From Bog-950 sp964423405 (GTDB taxonomy: Bacteria; Bacteroidota; Bacteroidia; Chitinophagales; LD1), in NCBI GenBank assembly GCA_964423405.1, contig CAYREY010000004.1:62001-126000 (forward strand): DNA of 64,000 nt. Reading direction: 5' to 3'. Below are positions 25,418 through 34,010 of the stretch, in pieces. The notes beneath the pieces are model-generated. The model was given only the letters and a program-made list of their open reading frames with translations, was not told the DNA's origin and did no database searches. The number at the start of each line of letters is the position of its first letter. Position 1 is the stretch's first letter. The translations under genes and the position numbers were made by a program.

Positions 25418-28219
25418 TTAATGTTTTGTATTTCGTAACTGCTCAATAAAACGTGCTGTATTAGGATCAGCGGGGTTTAGTTTTTGTGCCTGTTCAAAAT
25501 AAAAAAGGGCACTATCAATTACCTGCATTTTATAGTATGTTTTAGCAATATTAACCGTAGGGTTAAAGCTATTGGTTGGATTAGCGGCAATAGAGCGCCT
25601 GCTTACTTCAATTGATTTTTCATACAACCCCTGCTTGTAATAAGCAAAGCTAAGGTTAGCATAAGCTACTTCTTCTCTCTGGTGGTTGCTAAGGTATTTC
25701 TCATAACATTCGGCAGCTCGCCCATATTGCTCAAGGTTTTGATAAATAATACCCATGCTAAAGTATGGCGATGTAAAATTACTATCAATAGTTGTTGTAT
25801 GCTGGTATGCTTTCAGCGCTTCATCATTTCTGCCCATAGCTTCCAGTAACCGGGCATAGTCAAAAGATGCATTTAAAAACCTGGGGTATATTTCCAGTGC
25901 CCGTTTAAAATGTATGGCCGCTTCTTTTCGTAGTTCGTTTTGCTTATTTCTGTCAGCTTCTTTATTAGATGAAATAAATAAATGCAAAGCCAACAGGTTA
26001 TGTGCTTGTGCTGATTGCTCAACTGCCGGTATATCTTTTCTGAAAAGAGTAATTCTGTCTTTCCAATCCATGTTTCGTGCTATAGTTAAACCACTATAAA
26101 GTACAAGTATGGTAAGCAGCGTGTAGGTAAACGGTTTGTTTAGTTGTTTTATGTCAGCCGGCATTGCCTTTAGCTGATTGAAAAGCTGTAGGAGTAAGCA
26201 TGTTAAAGCAATACAAAAGCCAATAGATGGTATAAACAGAAAACGATCGCCCATCAGGCCCGGTATTGGTGTTACAAAGTTGGCAAATACCACAATTGAT
26301 ACCAGGTATATAAGCAACCCGGTGGCGGGTACGGGGTAATGGCGTAGCATGACCAGGGCAATTACCAGTAATAAGAAATGTAATGCCAACGAGAATATTG
26401 CCAGCGGCTGAGATATATTAGTGGGTGTTACCACTGCATAGCCATAGTAAAAGCTTAAAGGGTAAGGCAGGCAAATCAGTTTAGCGTATTTGGCAAGTAT
26501 AATAAGCGATGTGCCCATTCTTATACTTAAAGGATCTTTAGCAGTAACAGGGGCTTCCATGTAAACAAGTGGACGTACTGCCTGTACTGGTGTCGGGTCG
26601 GCTGCGGTAAATGTGCTGGCTTTGTAATAGCTGTTCTTTATATCAAAAGCCAGGTTGTTTTTAGGTGGTGGTTGTATAAGGAAGTACGCTAACATTACTA
26701 CTGGTATTAACAGACTGGCTGTTTGGGCTGTAGCTAAATGTTTCCCCCTCCAAATAGCAAAAGTTCCGAGAAGTATGAAAGGTAAGGCTAGTAGCTTTAA
26801 TGTAATAGCCTTGCCAAGAGATATAGTGTTGTAAACAGAAAACCCATACGCGGCCAGACACAATACAAAAAACACAATTACTGCTGGGCGAAATCGCTTG
26901 TTTGTAAACAATAAAAATCCAATGGCAATCACAAAAAATGCGGAGTGTTTAAAATAAAGACATATTACCGCATAAATGAAATAAGCCAGTAATGCTTGTA
27001 ATTTGAATGCGCCGTTACCGGATAACGCTGTGGATGCAAGCAAGACTATCAACAAAGCTTCTGTGGCTAATATTTTACCAGTGAATACCGGCATCGAAAT
27101 CATAGTAAGTACCGACAAGGGTAGTATTAACAATAGCCTTAACTCATTACGGGTAAATGTAAAAAGTAGCGATAGGACGCTTAATGGCAATAAAGTCACC
27201 CATACGTTTCCATACCGATAACCAATAACAGATAATGCAGTACTGATAACTATAATAATAAGTGGCAGTATAAACTGGCTTATGTTTTTAAAGTAGCTCA
27301 TGTCAATCGTACTCCAATCTACGGCCTGTGCAGGTTGTTTTGTTGATGAAACAGCAGCGGTTAAATACGTTTTTATCCACTGTGTTATTCCTGGCAGGTG
27401 TTTAATCGTATAAAAAAAGTAAGGAGTACTTGTAAATAATACAAAAAGTATAACCTGCTGTAATACCAGTTGTAGTCTGGATAACAGTGTTGCAGGAATT
27501 GCTAATGCTAACACTACAGGTAGCAGATTGATAGGCTTTATATCGGTAAATACTACCAGTAATACCGGGCTTATAATAGCGAAAGTTAAAGCAGATGTTT
27601 TTGATAGTATAGCTGCAATGAAAAGCAATAATATAGGTATAAGTAGTGGTTTTTGGTTTGTTGTTACGTAGCGTATAGCGTAGTACAGGCTTAGTAAACC
27701 AAACCCAACAGCCATTATTTCATCGCGGTTTTTTATGCTGGCAACTACTTCGGTATGTACCGGGTGGGCGGCAAATAGGAGTGTGGTAAAAAACGGCAAA
27801 AGGATGGAGTAGTTTTTAAGTAGATTTTGCAATACTTTTAACAACAGTACACACATCAGTGAGTATAATATCACATTAATCAGGTGACTTAGCCAGGCTT
27901 GTTCTCCAAACAGCGCATTTTCTATAGCAAAGCTAACCAGTACAAGTGGGCGGTACTCATACTTGTAGCCCGATTCATCCTGATAATAGGGAGAGGCAAA
28001 TATTTCTGGTATAGCGGCAATACCTTTGCTGGTAAGTCGGTGGTTTTGAGTTACAAGCTCATCATCCAGATTATAATCATTAAATACAGTATTGAAATAC
28101 AGCACGAAGCTGAATGCAAACACAATAACGGCGTACTGTCTGTTACTATCAGTTGCAAAAAAACTGTTGCCTTTGTTGTGCGATACCTGTTTTGTGTTTT
28201 GTGGTTTCTGCTTTGCCAT
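25418..28219 (-). CDS. TMTC-like GT-C glycosyltransferase with C-terminal TPR repeats
   Basis: From the ATG at 28219 the protein has 933 residues. The first about 690 residues hold roughly a dozen membrane helices. The first outside loop has NDYNLDDELVTQNH with the Asp-Asp pair (52-53) that GT-C transferases use, and HPVHTEVVASIKNRDEI is a hallmark of the TMTC family. The last about 240 residues are TPR repeats (AAIHFKRALEIYPRF, DEALKAYQHTTTIDSNF, AECYEKYLSN, SIEVSRRSIAANPTN, SALFYFEQAQKLNPAD). In animals TMTC proteins put mannose on protein Ser/Thr using a lipid-linked sugar. Bacterial relatives are mostly unstudied; a transfer from a lipid-linked sugar to protein or glycan is the inference. 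It is the last gene of a four-gene operon and follows the preceding gene by one base. Confidence 0.75.
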   Translation of the reverse strand: MAKQKPQNTKQVSHNKGNSFFATDSNRQYAVIVFAFSFVLYFNTVFNDYNLDDELVTQNHRLTSKGIAAIPEIFASPYYQDESGYKYEYRPLVLVSFAIENALFGEQAWLSHLINVILYSLMCVLLLKVLQNLLKNYSILLPFFTTLLFAAHPVHTEVVASIKNRDEIMAVGFGLLSLYYAIRYVTTNQKPLLIPILLLFIAAILSKTSALTFAIISPVLLVVFTDIKPINLLPVVLALAIPATLLSRLQLVLQQVILFVLFTSTPYFFYTIKHLPGITQWIKTYLTAAVSSTKQPAQAVDWSTIDMSYFKNISQFILPLIIIVISTALSVIGYRYGNVWVTLLPLSVLSLLFTFTRNELRLLLILPLSVLTMISMPVFTGKILATEALLIVLLASTALSGNGAFKLQALLAYFIYAVICLYFKHSAFFVIAIGFLLFTNKRFRPAVIVFFVLCLAAYGFSVYNTISLGKAITLKLLALPFILLGTFAIWRGKHLATAQTASLLIPVVMLAYFLIQPPPKNNLAFDIKNSYYKASTFTAADPTPVQAVRPLVYMEAPVTAKDPLSIRMGTSLIILAKYAKLICLPYPLSFYYGYAVVTPTNISQPLAIFSLALHFLLLVIALVMLRHYPVPATGLLIYLVSIVVFANFVTPIPGLMGDRFLFIPSIGFCIALTCLLLQLFNQLKAMPADIKQLNKPFTYTLLTILVLYSGLTIARNMDWKDRITLFRKDIPAVEQSAQAHNLLALHLFISSNKEADRNKQNELRKEAAIHFKRALEIYPRFLNASFDYARLLEAMGRNDEALKAYQHTTTIDSNFTSPYFSMGIIYQNLEQYGRAAECYEKYLSNHQREEVAYANLSFAYYKQGLYEKSIEVSRRSIAANPTNSFNPTVNIAKTYYKMQVIDSALFYFEQAQKLNPADPNTARFIEQLRNTKH

Positions 28220-28220
28220 A

Positions 28221-29126
28221 TTATAATCCAAGCGCAGTTGCCTTGGCCCATATATAGTATTTAAGTTTTTCCAGGAGAGACGGCTTGCTAAGCAGGTCTG
28301 TAGTTTTTAGGTCAGTGTTGTGCTTTTTCAGGCAGGCTACATATTCTTCGTATAGCGGTAAAAGCAGTTTGTCGCGTTGTTCTGCTATCTCCTGTATAGT
28401 AAATGCGTTAAAATGAATAAATACAACCGGATAGACTTTGTTTATCATGACATTGCCATCTACAATACTCCGCTTACAGTAATCAGTATTCCATCCCGCC
28501 ACATTACAACCCCGATGGCGAAGCACCAGGGCCTTGCTGTCTATTACCGGTATCAGGTCCAGATATTTTTGGTCGTCAAACAGTCCGCGCAGCATATTCT
28601 TTTCACAACGGTACAGGCAACATTCTGCCCACCATTCCAGGCTTTCTTTCCCTTCTGCCGATGCTCCTACAAAACCAGCGTTATATAAGCCTACTTTAAA
28701 GTTAGCTTCCAGCCAGTTTTGTTCGCTTGCAGGAGAGTGCCTATAATAATGTGGGGTTAGTAGTATGGAGTGCTGGCTTAGTAAATCAAATAAAAAGATA
28801 TAATCGTTGTAGAAGTACTGGTCGTTATCTACGTACACCAATTTGTCGGTTACTGTTCGTAGCAGATGTAGCATAAATACAGGTTTCATACTCCACCTTA
28901 ATTTATCTGCATGGGCGCTGTACTTTTTTTCAATCTGCCTGCTTACATTATCGCCAGCCAGTGCTTTTAGGCTATAAAAAATACAATTTTCGTGGGCCAG
29001 ATTTTCAATGCTATCAGTCGCAAGCACATGTAAAACAAAGTTGTGCCCTATATTACGCAACGATTCAGCCAACGCATATGTTTTATAGAGATGACTGGTA
29101 GTAGATATGGTACAGAAATGGTTCAC
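28221..29126 (-). CDS. GT-A-type glycosyltransferase
   Basis: A 301-residue protein. The start is a GTG at 29126; no ATG is available and the N-terminus NHFCTISTTSHLYKTYALAESL fits the first strand and helix of a nucleotide-sugar transferase. The DxD motif is in YVDNDQYFY (Asp100, Asp102). Later FDDQKYLDLIPV and LRHRGCNVAGWN are typical of a Bacteroidota GT group found in polysaccharide loci; such enzymes use a nucleotide sugar and a divalent metal. No membrane segment. It is 17 bases after the SGNH gene and one base before the TMTC-like gene. The sugar and acceptor cannot be read. Confidence 0.75.
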   Translation of the reverse strand: MNHFCTISTTSHLYKTYALAESLRNIGHNFVLHVLATDSIENLAHENCIFYSLKALAGDNVSRQIEKKYSAHADKLRWSMKPVFMLHLLRTVTDKLVYVDNDQYFYNDYIFLFDLLSQHSILLTPHYYRHSPASEQNWLEANFKVGLYNAGFVGASAEGKESLEWWAECCLYRCEKNMLRGLFDDQKYLDLIPVIDSKALVLRHRGCNVAGWNTDYCKRSIVDGNVMINKVYPVVFIHFNAFTIQEIAEQRDKLLLPLYEEYVACLKKHNTDLKTTDLLSKPSLLEKLKYYIWAKATALGL

Positions 29127-29143
29127 AGTAGCAAAATAAAAAC

Positions 29144-30208
29144 TTATTTCAGTTCTGCTGTGTTTTTTAAAAATGCCTTCAGTTTGTCAGCATAATAGCG
29201 GTGCCCTTTATTGTTGAGGTGGGCGTCGGGGTAGTCCATAAAGTTATCCTTGCTGTTTTCAAACAGCACCCAGTCATTTATCAGGCTGGTATCCTGTAAT
29301 ATGTCTTCATATTTTTTTACATAATCTACCAATGGCCATCCGGCTTCTTTAATTTCGGGTATTAGTACATATTTAACCGGTACTTGGTTGTTAGAACATA
29401 CCTGTTTTATTTTATTCAGATATTTTTTTGTTATGGCCGTATTTTTTACGCTTTTCTCGTACCTTATTTTTTCTTCAAAGCGGTATTTTAACGAGTACAA
29501 TCTTGATAGTAAGGCACTTTTAGCAATAATCTTCTCAAAAAAAAATGTCGGATTTTTTAAATAATATTTATCGTTAGCCACATACCTGTATGCTTCGTTC
29601 ACGTTACTAAAATGTCTCCCATCTATATCTGCAAGTATGGCCCCTGCATTGGTTGGGTAGCAGTAAGGTTCGCCAGGTATGCTCGACCTGTCATACATCA
29701 TCAGGTCATTACCCATAAAAAACATTACAAGTACATAGTCGGGCTTTAGCGCTGGTATGTACTTTTGTGCTATGGCAGCATACTGTACGGGGTCTGCGGC
29801 AGGTATCCCAGTGTTTATTATTTCAAAATCAGTTTCATTTCTAAGTAAATCGGCATAGCAGTTGTTTTCTACAGGCTGTGCGCTCATTCCCCATGTAAAG
29901 CTATCTCCAATCAGTAATATTTTTTTCTTGTTGCTATCCAGCGTGCCGAAACCCGGCGAGCGGAAACCATCTCCATTTATCTGTATACCAAATTGGCTCT
30001 GTGCCACGCTATCGGCAACAAATAGCCCCTCGCTGTTTGTGTAAAACTGGGTTTGTATTTCAAGTGTATCAACCGGTTTGAAGTTAAGCCAGTTCGGTTT
30101 CATGTCGCCCGGCTTATAGCCTTTTGCCCGTAGCACCATTTCGATAAGTACAAACGAAATCAAAATAAACCCAATCTGAAATAACAGTCGTTTGTATCTA
30201 TCGGTCAT
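29144..30208 (-). CDS. Membrane-anchored SGNH/GDSL-type hydrolase
   Basis: A 354-residue protein with one N-terminal membrane segment (about residues 9-26), leaving the body outside the cytoplasm. Block I is LLIGDSFTWG with Ser103; the closing Asp-His are in PDAHLNNKGH near residues 328-330, and VLVMFFMGNDLMMYD supplies the Asn block. The family includes O-acetyl esterases and, in polysaccharide loci, O-acetyltransferase-like proteins; either adding or removing acyl groups on a glycan is plausible. Its start overlaps the stop of the preceding gene by four bases (ATGA), so the two are translationally coupled. Confidence 0.8.
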   Translation of the reverse strand: MTDRYKRLLFQIGFILISFVLIEMVLRAKGYKPGDMKPNWLNFKPVDTLEIQTQFYTNSEGLFVADSVAQSQFGIQINGDGFRSPGFGTLDSNKKKILLIGDSFTWGMSAQPVENNCYADLLRNETDFEIINTGIPAADPVQYAAIAQKYIPALKPDYVLVMFFMGNDLMMYDRSSIPGEPYCYPTNAGAILADIDGRHFSNVNEAYRYVANDKYYLKNPTFFFEKIIAKSALLSRLYSLKYRFEEKIRYEKSVKNTAITKKYLNKIKQVCSNNQVPVKYVLIPEIKEAGWPLVDYVKKYEDILQDTSLINDWVLFENSKDNFMDYPDAHLNNKGHRYYADKLKAFLKNTAELK

Positions 30209-31404
30209 GCATTAGTGGGTAGTTTATTGCCAATATCTTCAACATAGTCCCATATATCCCATCCCTTCATGCCAAAGTTGTGATAAATGTGTATTAGTGC
30301 TGGTCGAAGAGTTGTTTTAAATGCATCATCGGTAAAATTACCCTGCTCATCCATCATTACCCGCTGACTGGTATAGTCGGCTATGAAATTAAATTTTTGA
30401 GGTAGTAGTGGGGCATTCTGCAAGCCGAACTCCCACACAGTGGCAATTAACGTCCCCTGGTCACGTGTCATCCATTCGGCCCAGGTAAAAATCTGCATGG
30501 TTTTGTTAAACCAGGCCTCCATAAAATCACGGCTATTATCATCAAACACAAATACACCACCATTCCAGTGCTGAAAATTTTTGTCTTTTACTTCTATACC
30601 AAAACGCTTTTGAATGTATTCTGCCAGGTGAGGGCATTTCAGGTTAAACACGTCTTTACCATCCGGCCCATACCACCGCCGTGTAATGGGGTTCCAGCGC
30701 CACTGCGAGTTTTTCTCAATGTCTTTAAACATGTTTTCTGCTGGCGTTATTATCACACGTCCTTCAGCATCCACCCACAATTTTTTTCTACGGTCATAAA
30801 ACGTATCGTCATCCAGTTTAAAGCGGTTGATGGCGGTTAGAAAGCGAACTACCAGCCACAGGTATTGTAGCTTGTTCTGTTTCATTATCTCAAACTTCTT
30901 TATCAATGCCCGCTTCTTCTTATCCATTACCGGGTTCGACAATTTACGGGCCGGGTCGTACTTTTCCATTAGTGCTTCCAACTCGGCCATATCCTTCCTG
31001 TTTTTTATTGCACAGTCGCATCTTACGGCATTAGGGCTAAAAGCCGGCAGTCTACAGTGGTCGGCTGCAAAGGTTACGGGGCCTTTTTTGTGGTTAAAAA
31101 CATCATCGCAATCACTGTTTAAGGCTATTACGTCTGTATCCAGATAGCAGTACGTATGTCCGGAGGGTACAAATTTGTGCAGACCGGTTTTAAGGTAAAT
31201 ACTGGCCTGGTGATGATTAAAATGTTCCGGTGTTTTTATATCAATTATAGTATCGTGTGCTACGGGTATTTCATTGCGGGTGCTATCTGTTACTACCAGT
31301 ATTTCATTTTTAGAAAAATGCTTCAGGTACCGTAGCGAAAAATGCAGGGTATCAATGTGCTCGCGTGCACCACATACTACAAATACAAATCTGTTTTTAC
31401 TCAT
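30205..31404 (-). CDS. Putative glycosyltransferase with DxD motif
   Basis: A 399-residue soluble protein. The N-terminal strand-helix (FVFVVCGAREHIDTLHFSLRYL) and the DxD in YCYLDTDVIAL (Asp89, Asp91) mark a GT-A nucleotide-sugar transferase. A later HWNGGVFVFDDNS and MTRDQGTLIATVWEF match the acceptor and base region of such enzymes. An insert of about 130 residues (roughly 130-270) is very rich in Lys and Trp, including NSQWRWNPITRRWYGPDG, and is unlike usual family members. It is the first gene of a four-gene operon with its own promoter 60 bases upstream. Specific linkage unknown. Confidence 0.68.
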   Translation of the reverse strand: MSKNRFVFVVCGAREHIDTLHFSLRYLKHFSKNEILVVTDSTRNEIPVAHDTIIDIKTPEHFNHHQASIYLKTGLHKFVPSGHTYCYLDTDVIALNSDCDDVFNHKKGPVTFAADHCRLPAFSPNAVRCDCAIKNRKDMAELEALMEKYDPARKLSNPVMDKKKRALIKKFEIMKQNKLQYLWLVVRFLTAINRFKLDDDTFYDRRKKLWVDAEGRVIITPAENMFKDIEKNSQWRWNPITRRWYGPDGKDVFNLKCPHLAEYIQKRFGIEVKDKNFQHWNGGVFVFDDNSRDFMEAWFNKTMQIFTWAEWMTRDQGTLIATVWEFGLQNAPLLPQKFNFIADYTSQRVMMDEQGNFTDDAFKTTLRPALIHIYHNFGMKGWDIWDYVEDIGNKLPTNA

Positions 31405-31464
31405 TTCTAATATTCACTCCTCCCTGGTCAGTTGGTTGTAGCTATTGTTGTTTGTTTTATTGCC

Positions 31465-31494
31465 CAAATGTAGTGCTACGTTTTTTGTAAACAA
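31465..31494 (-). promoter_or_regulatory. Probable promoter of the first glycan operon
   Basis: On the minus strand TTG (31494-31492), 19 bases, then TACATTTG (31472-31465). Both parts and the gap fit the Bacteroidota consensus, and the ATG follows 60 bases later. It lies in the only sizeable gap between the two glycan operons. Confidence 0.55.
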
Positions 31495-31531
31495 CCCCTT
31501 TTAGCTGGTTACATGCCCGGCAAATAAATAT

Positions 31532-32941
31532 TTAGTGTTTATAGTTGGCTTTAATGGTTTCCGCTAATTGTTCTACCGTCATATTGTTTACCATTAATGC
31601 CAGGTTGTCTAGTAAAAAAGGGTCATCCATCCGGGCATCATTGGTTAACTCGCTAAAACGCGCAGGGTCAATAAGCATGTTCAATGCTTTAAGTTTTTCT
31701 TTTGCTGTTTTAATTCTTTCAGGCTTACTGTACTCTTCTACCGATTTGTCGTTTGTTATATGGGTTATCAGCAAGGCTTCAAGTTCAATTATCGATTGGG
31801 GCCTGGCTGTTTTTATTTTTTTGCGGTCAGGCGCATTTTTGTACCAGGCGCTTATCTGGTTTTTAATGCCTTCGTAATGGGCTCTATTTTTTTGTTCTAT
31901 GGCTGTGTTTTCCGGAAAACTGAAATTTCCAAGGTAGTCGCACACTTCTTTCAGCTTTTTAGCTTCCATTTCTAATATAGAGCTACCCTGTGGGTACAGT
32001 ACTGTATGGAAATATACCGGCACCTGATGCTGATTACAGAAATTTATAAAATCGGGTATTTCTTTCCAGTTTTGTTGCATGGCGCACACCGAAATACCAA
32101 AGAAGGTATTCCGGTTTTTACAATATTCTTTAAACCAGATTAGGTTCTCCATTGTCCGGTCGAAATCAGCATTTACACGTATGTTCTCGTAAGTGCTTTT
32201 TTGTAATGAATCGAAAGAAACATTTATGTGGAAGTCAATATGCTCAAGTATCCTTTTAACCCGGTTGTTTAGTACAGTGGCGTTTGTTTGCACCGATATA
32301 CGCACGTTGGGGTTTATCTGCATAATCTTCTCCCATATCTGGTAATATAGCTCAATCAAAAACGGTTCGCCACCATAAAATTTCACTTCATCCAAATAGG
32401 GGATAAATTCTCCCAGTTGCTCAACAAATCCATTGTCGTATGCCACTTCCAGCGGGGGGAGTTTCTCTCTTTTAGCACGTATCAGCGATGAGAAATCTCC
32501 ACTACACATAACACATTCTAAGTTACACACATTACTTAATTCAAACTCCATTACGCTGGGGTACCGGTTTTTGTTTAGTGTGCGTTCATCGTATTGTATT
32601 GTTTTTACGGCATCAAAGTTGCCGGCAACCAGCTGTTGTTTGCATCCATTACACCCCAGCGACAGGTCGTTATGTTTTATATATTCCCGTAGTTTGTTTG
32701 CCTCATCTCCAAACCAGATATCCTTTATACTGCTTTGAGGGTAATGGCCTAATACATGTGTACGGTTATAGCAACAGGCTATTGCCCGCCCGTGATGGCC
32801 AAAATACATGCTTTTAAATGGAGCATAGCATACATATTTTTGCGGGCCGGCAGGCCTGTGTTGGTTATACTCTTCCAGCAGTGTTGATGTAATTGGAGAG
32901 TAGTTTGGTTTATTCCACCCTAATAGTTTCTTTAAAAACAT
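31532..32941 (-). CDS. Radical SAM protein with N-terminal twitch/SPASM-like domain
   Basis: A 469-residue protein. The SAM-binding cluster motif is CNLECVMC (Cys139, Cys143, Cys146). Before it, residues 36-100 hold a twitch-type cluster domain with Cys38, Cys56, Cys57, Cys97 and Cys100 (YVCYAPFKSMYFG, AIACCYNR, GCNGC), reversing the common order in which SPASM follows the core. The radical SAM core continues with EVKFYGGEPFLI, NVRISVQTNATVL and FHINVSFDSLQKSTY. The C-terminal 120 residues are helical. Known N-terminal-twitch enzymes are often next to glycosyltransferases and their reaction is mostly unknown. It is the last gene of an operon with the epimerase, asnB and ubiA-type genes. Confidence 0.83.
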   Translation of the reverse strand: MFLKKLLGWNKPNYSPITSTLLEEYNQHRPAGPQKYVCYAPFKSMYFGHHGRAIACCYNRTHVLGHYPQSSIKDIWFGDEANKLREYIKHNDLSLGCNGCKQQLVAGNFDAVKTIQYDERTLNKNRYPSVMEFELSNVCNLECVMCSGDFSSLIRAKREKLPPLEVAYDNGFVEQLGEFIPYLDEVKFYGGEPFLIELYYQIWEKIMQINPNVRISVQTNATVLNNRVKRILEHIDFHINVSFDSLQKSTYENIRVNADFDRTMENLIWFKEYCKNRNTFFGISVCAMQQNWKEIPDFINFCNQHQVPVYFHTVLYPQGSSILEMEAKKLKEVCDYLGNFSFPENTAIEQKNRAHYEGIKNQISAWYKNAPDRKKIKTARPQSIIELEALLITHITNDKSVEEYSKPERIKTAKEKLKALNMLIDPARFSELTNDARMDDPFLLDNLALMVNNMTVEQLAETIKANYKH

Positions 32942-32968
32942 AGCTGTGCTAAGTTATAAATATCGGGC

Positions 32969-33973
32969 TTAACCCATGTAGGCCTTATACCATTCAGCCA
33001 TTTCGGCTATGCCTTTGCTTATGGTAGTATCGGGTTTATAGCCTATATAGGTATACAGGCTGCTGCAATCTGCATTGGTTGCCAGCATATCGCCGGGCTG
33101 TACCGGCTTATTGTTTACCACTGCTTTTTTTTCAAGCGCCTGCTCTATTTCTTTCAAAAAATCTATTGTGTACACCGGGCTATGGTTCCCTACATTAAAA
33201 ATCAGGTTTTTAACTGTGCCCGGCTCCTGTATTTTATCTATCAATAGTCCGATTGATTTAACCACATCGCCAACGTAAGTAAAGTCACGTATCATCTTGC
33301 CTTCGTTAAACAAATCAATAGGTTTACCTTCTAGTATAGCCTTCATGAAAATACAGGCAGCCATATCTGGCCGTGTCCAGGGGCCATACACTGTAAAAAA
33401 GCGGAGGCCTATCAGGTTAATATTATACAGGTGAGAGTAGGTGTGGGCTAATAGTTCGTCGGCTTTTTTACTGGCAGCATACACCGATATCGGGGTATCG
33501 GTACGTTGTTGTTCTGTATACGGTGTTTCGCTATTAAGCCCATACACCGATGAACTGGAGGCGTAAATAACATGTTTTACACTATGTCTGTTGGCGCACT
33601 CAAGCAGGTTTACAAAACCTTTTACGTTCGAATCGATATATGCCTGCGGAGTGAGCAACGATTGCCTTACCCCAGTCAGGGCGGCTAAATGGATTATTAC
33701 ATCAATTTTTTCGCCGGTAAAACACTGTTCCAGCTCCTCTGGCTTACAAATATCAGCATAATAAAAATCAGCAACAGGGGTTTGAATATGGCCTTGTGAT
33801 TTTAGCAAATCTGTATCAGCTATGCCAAGTTGAGCGGCGCGTGCTTTCTTAATTTCATAGTTGCTTAACTCCGAAAAGTTGTCCAAAGCGGTAATACGAA
33901 ACTTATCTTTAAGCTCCTGTACCAGCGAGTATCCAATAAAACCTCCGAAACCGGTAATTAGTATTTTCTGCAT
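32969..33973 (-). CDS. NAD-dependent epimerase, UDP-glucuronate 4-epimerase-like
   Basis: A 334-residue short-chain-dehydrogenase-type sugar epimerase. The NAD site is TGFGGFIG (7-14) and the catalytic YxxxK is YAASK with Tyr165 and Lys169. VRQSLLTPQAYIDSNVKGF and FTVYGPWTRPDMA are the blocks seen in UDP-glucuronate 4-epimerases, which interconvert UDP-GlcA and UDP-GalA in the cytosol. Other members of the same branch act on other UDP-sugars, so the substrate is probable, not proven. It lies 37 bases after asnB and 27 before the radical SAM gene. No UDP-glucose dehydrogenase to make UDP-GlcA is visible in the window. Confidence 0.82.
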   Translation of the reverse strand: MQKILITGFGGFIGYSLVQELKDKFRITALDNFSELSNYEIKKARAAQLGIADTDLLKSQGHIQTPVADFYYADICKPEELEQCFTGEKIDVIIHLAALTGVRQSLLTPQAYIDSNVKGFVNLLECANRHSVKHVIYASSSSVYGLNSETPYTEQQRTDTPISVYAASKKADELLAHTYSHLYNINLIGLRFFTVYGPWTRPDMAACIFMKAILEGKPIDLFNEGKMIRDFTYVGDVVKSIGLLIDKIQEPGTVKNLIFNVGNHSPVYTIDFLKEIEQALEKKAVVNNKPVQPGDMLATNADCSSLYTYIGYKPDTTISKGIAEMAEWYKAYMG

Positions 33974-34010
33974 CCGGCCCTAAAATAACCTAATTGACGA
34001 AACATACACG

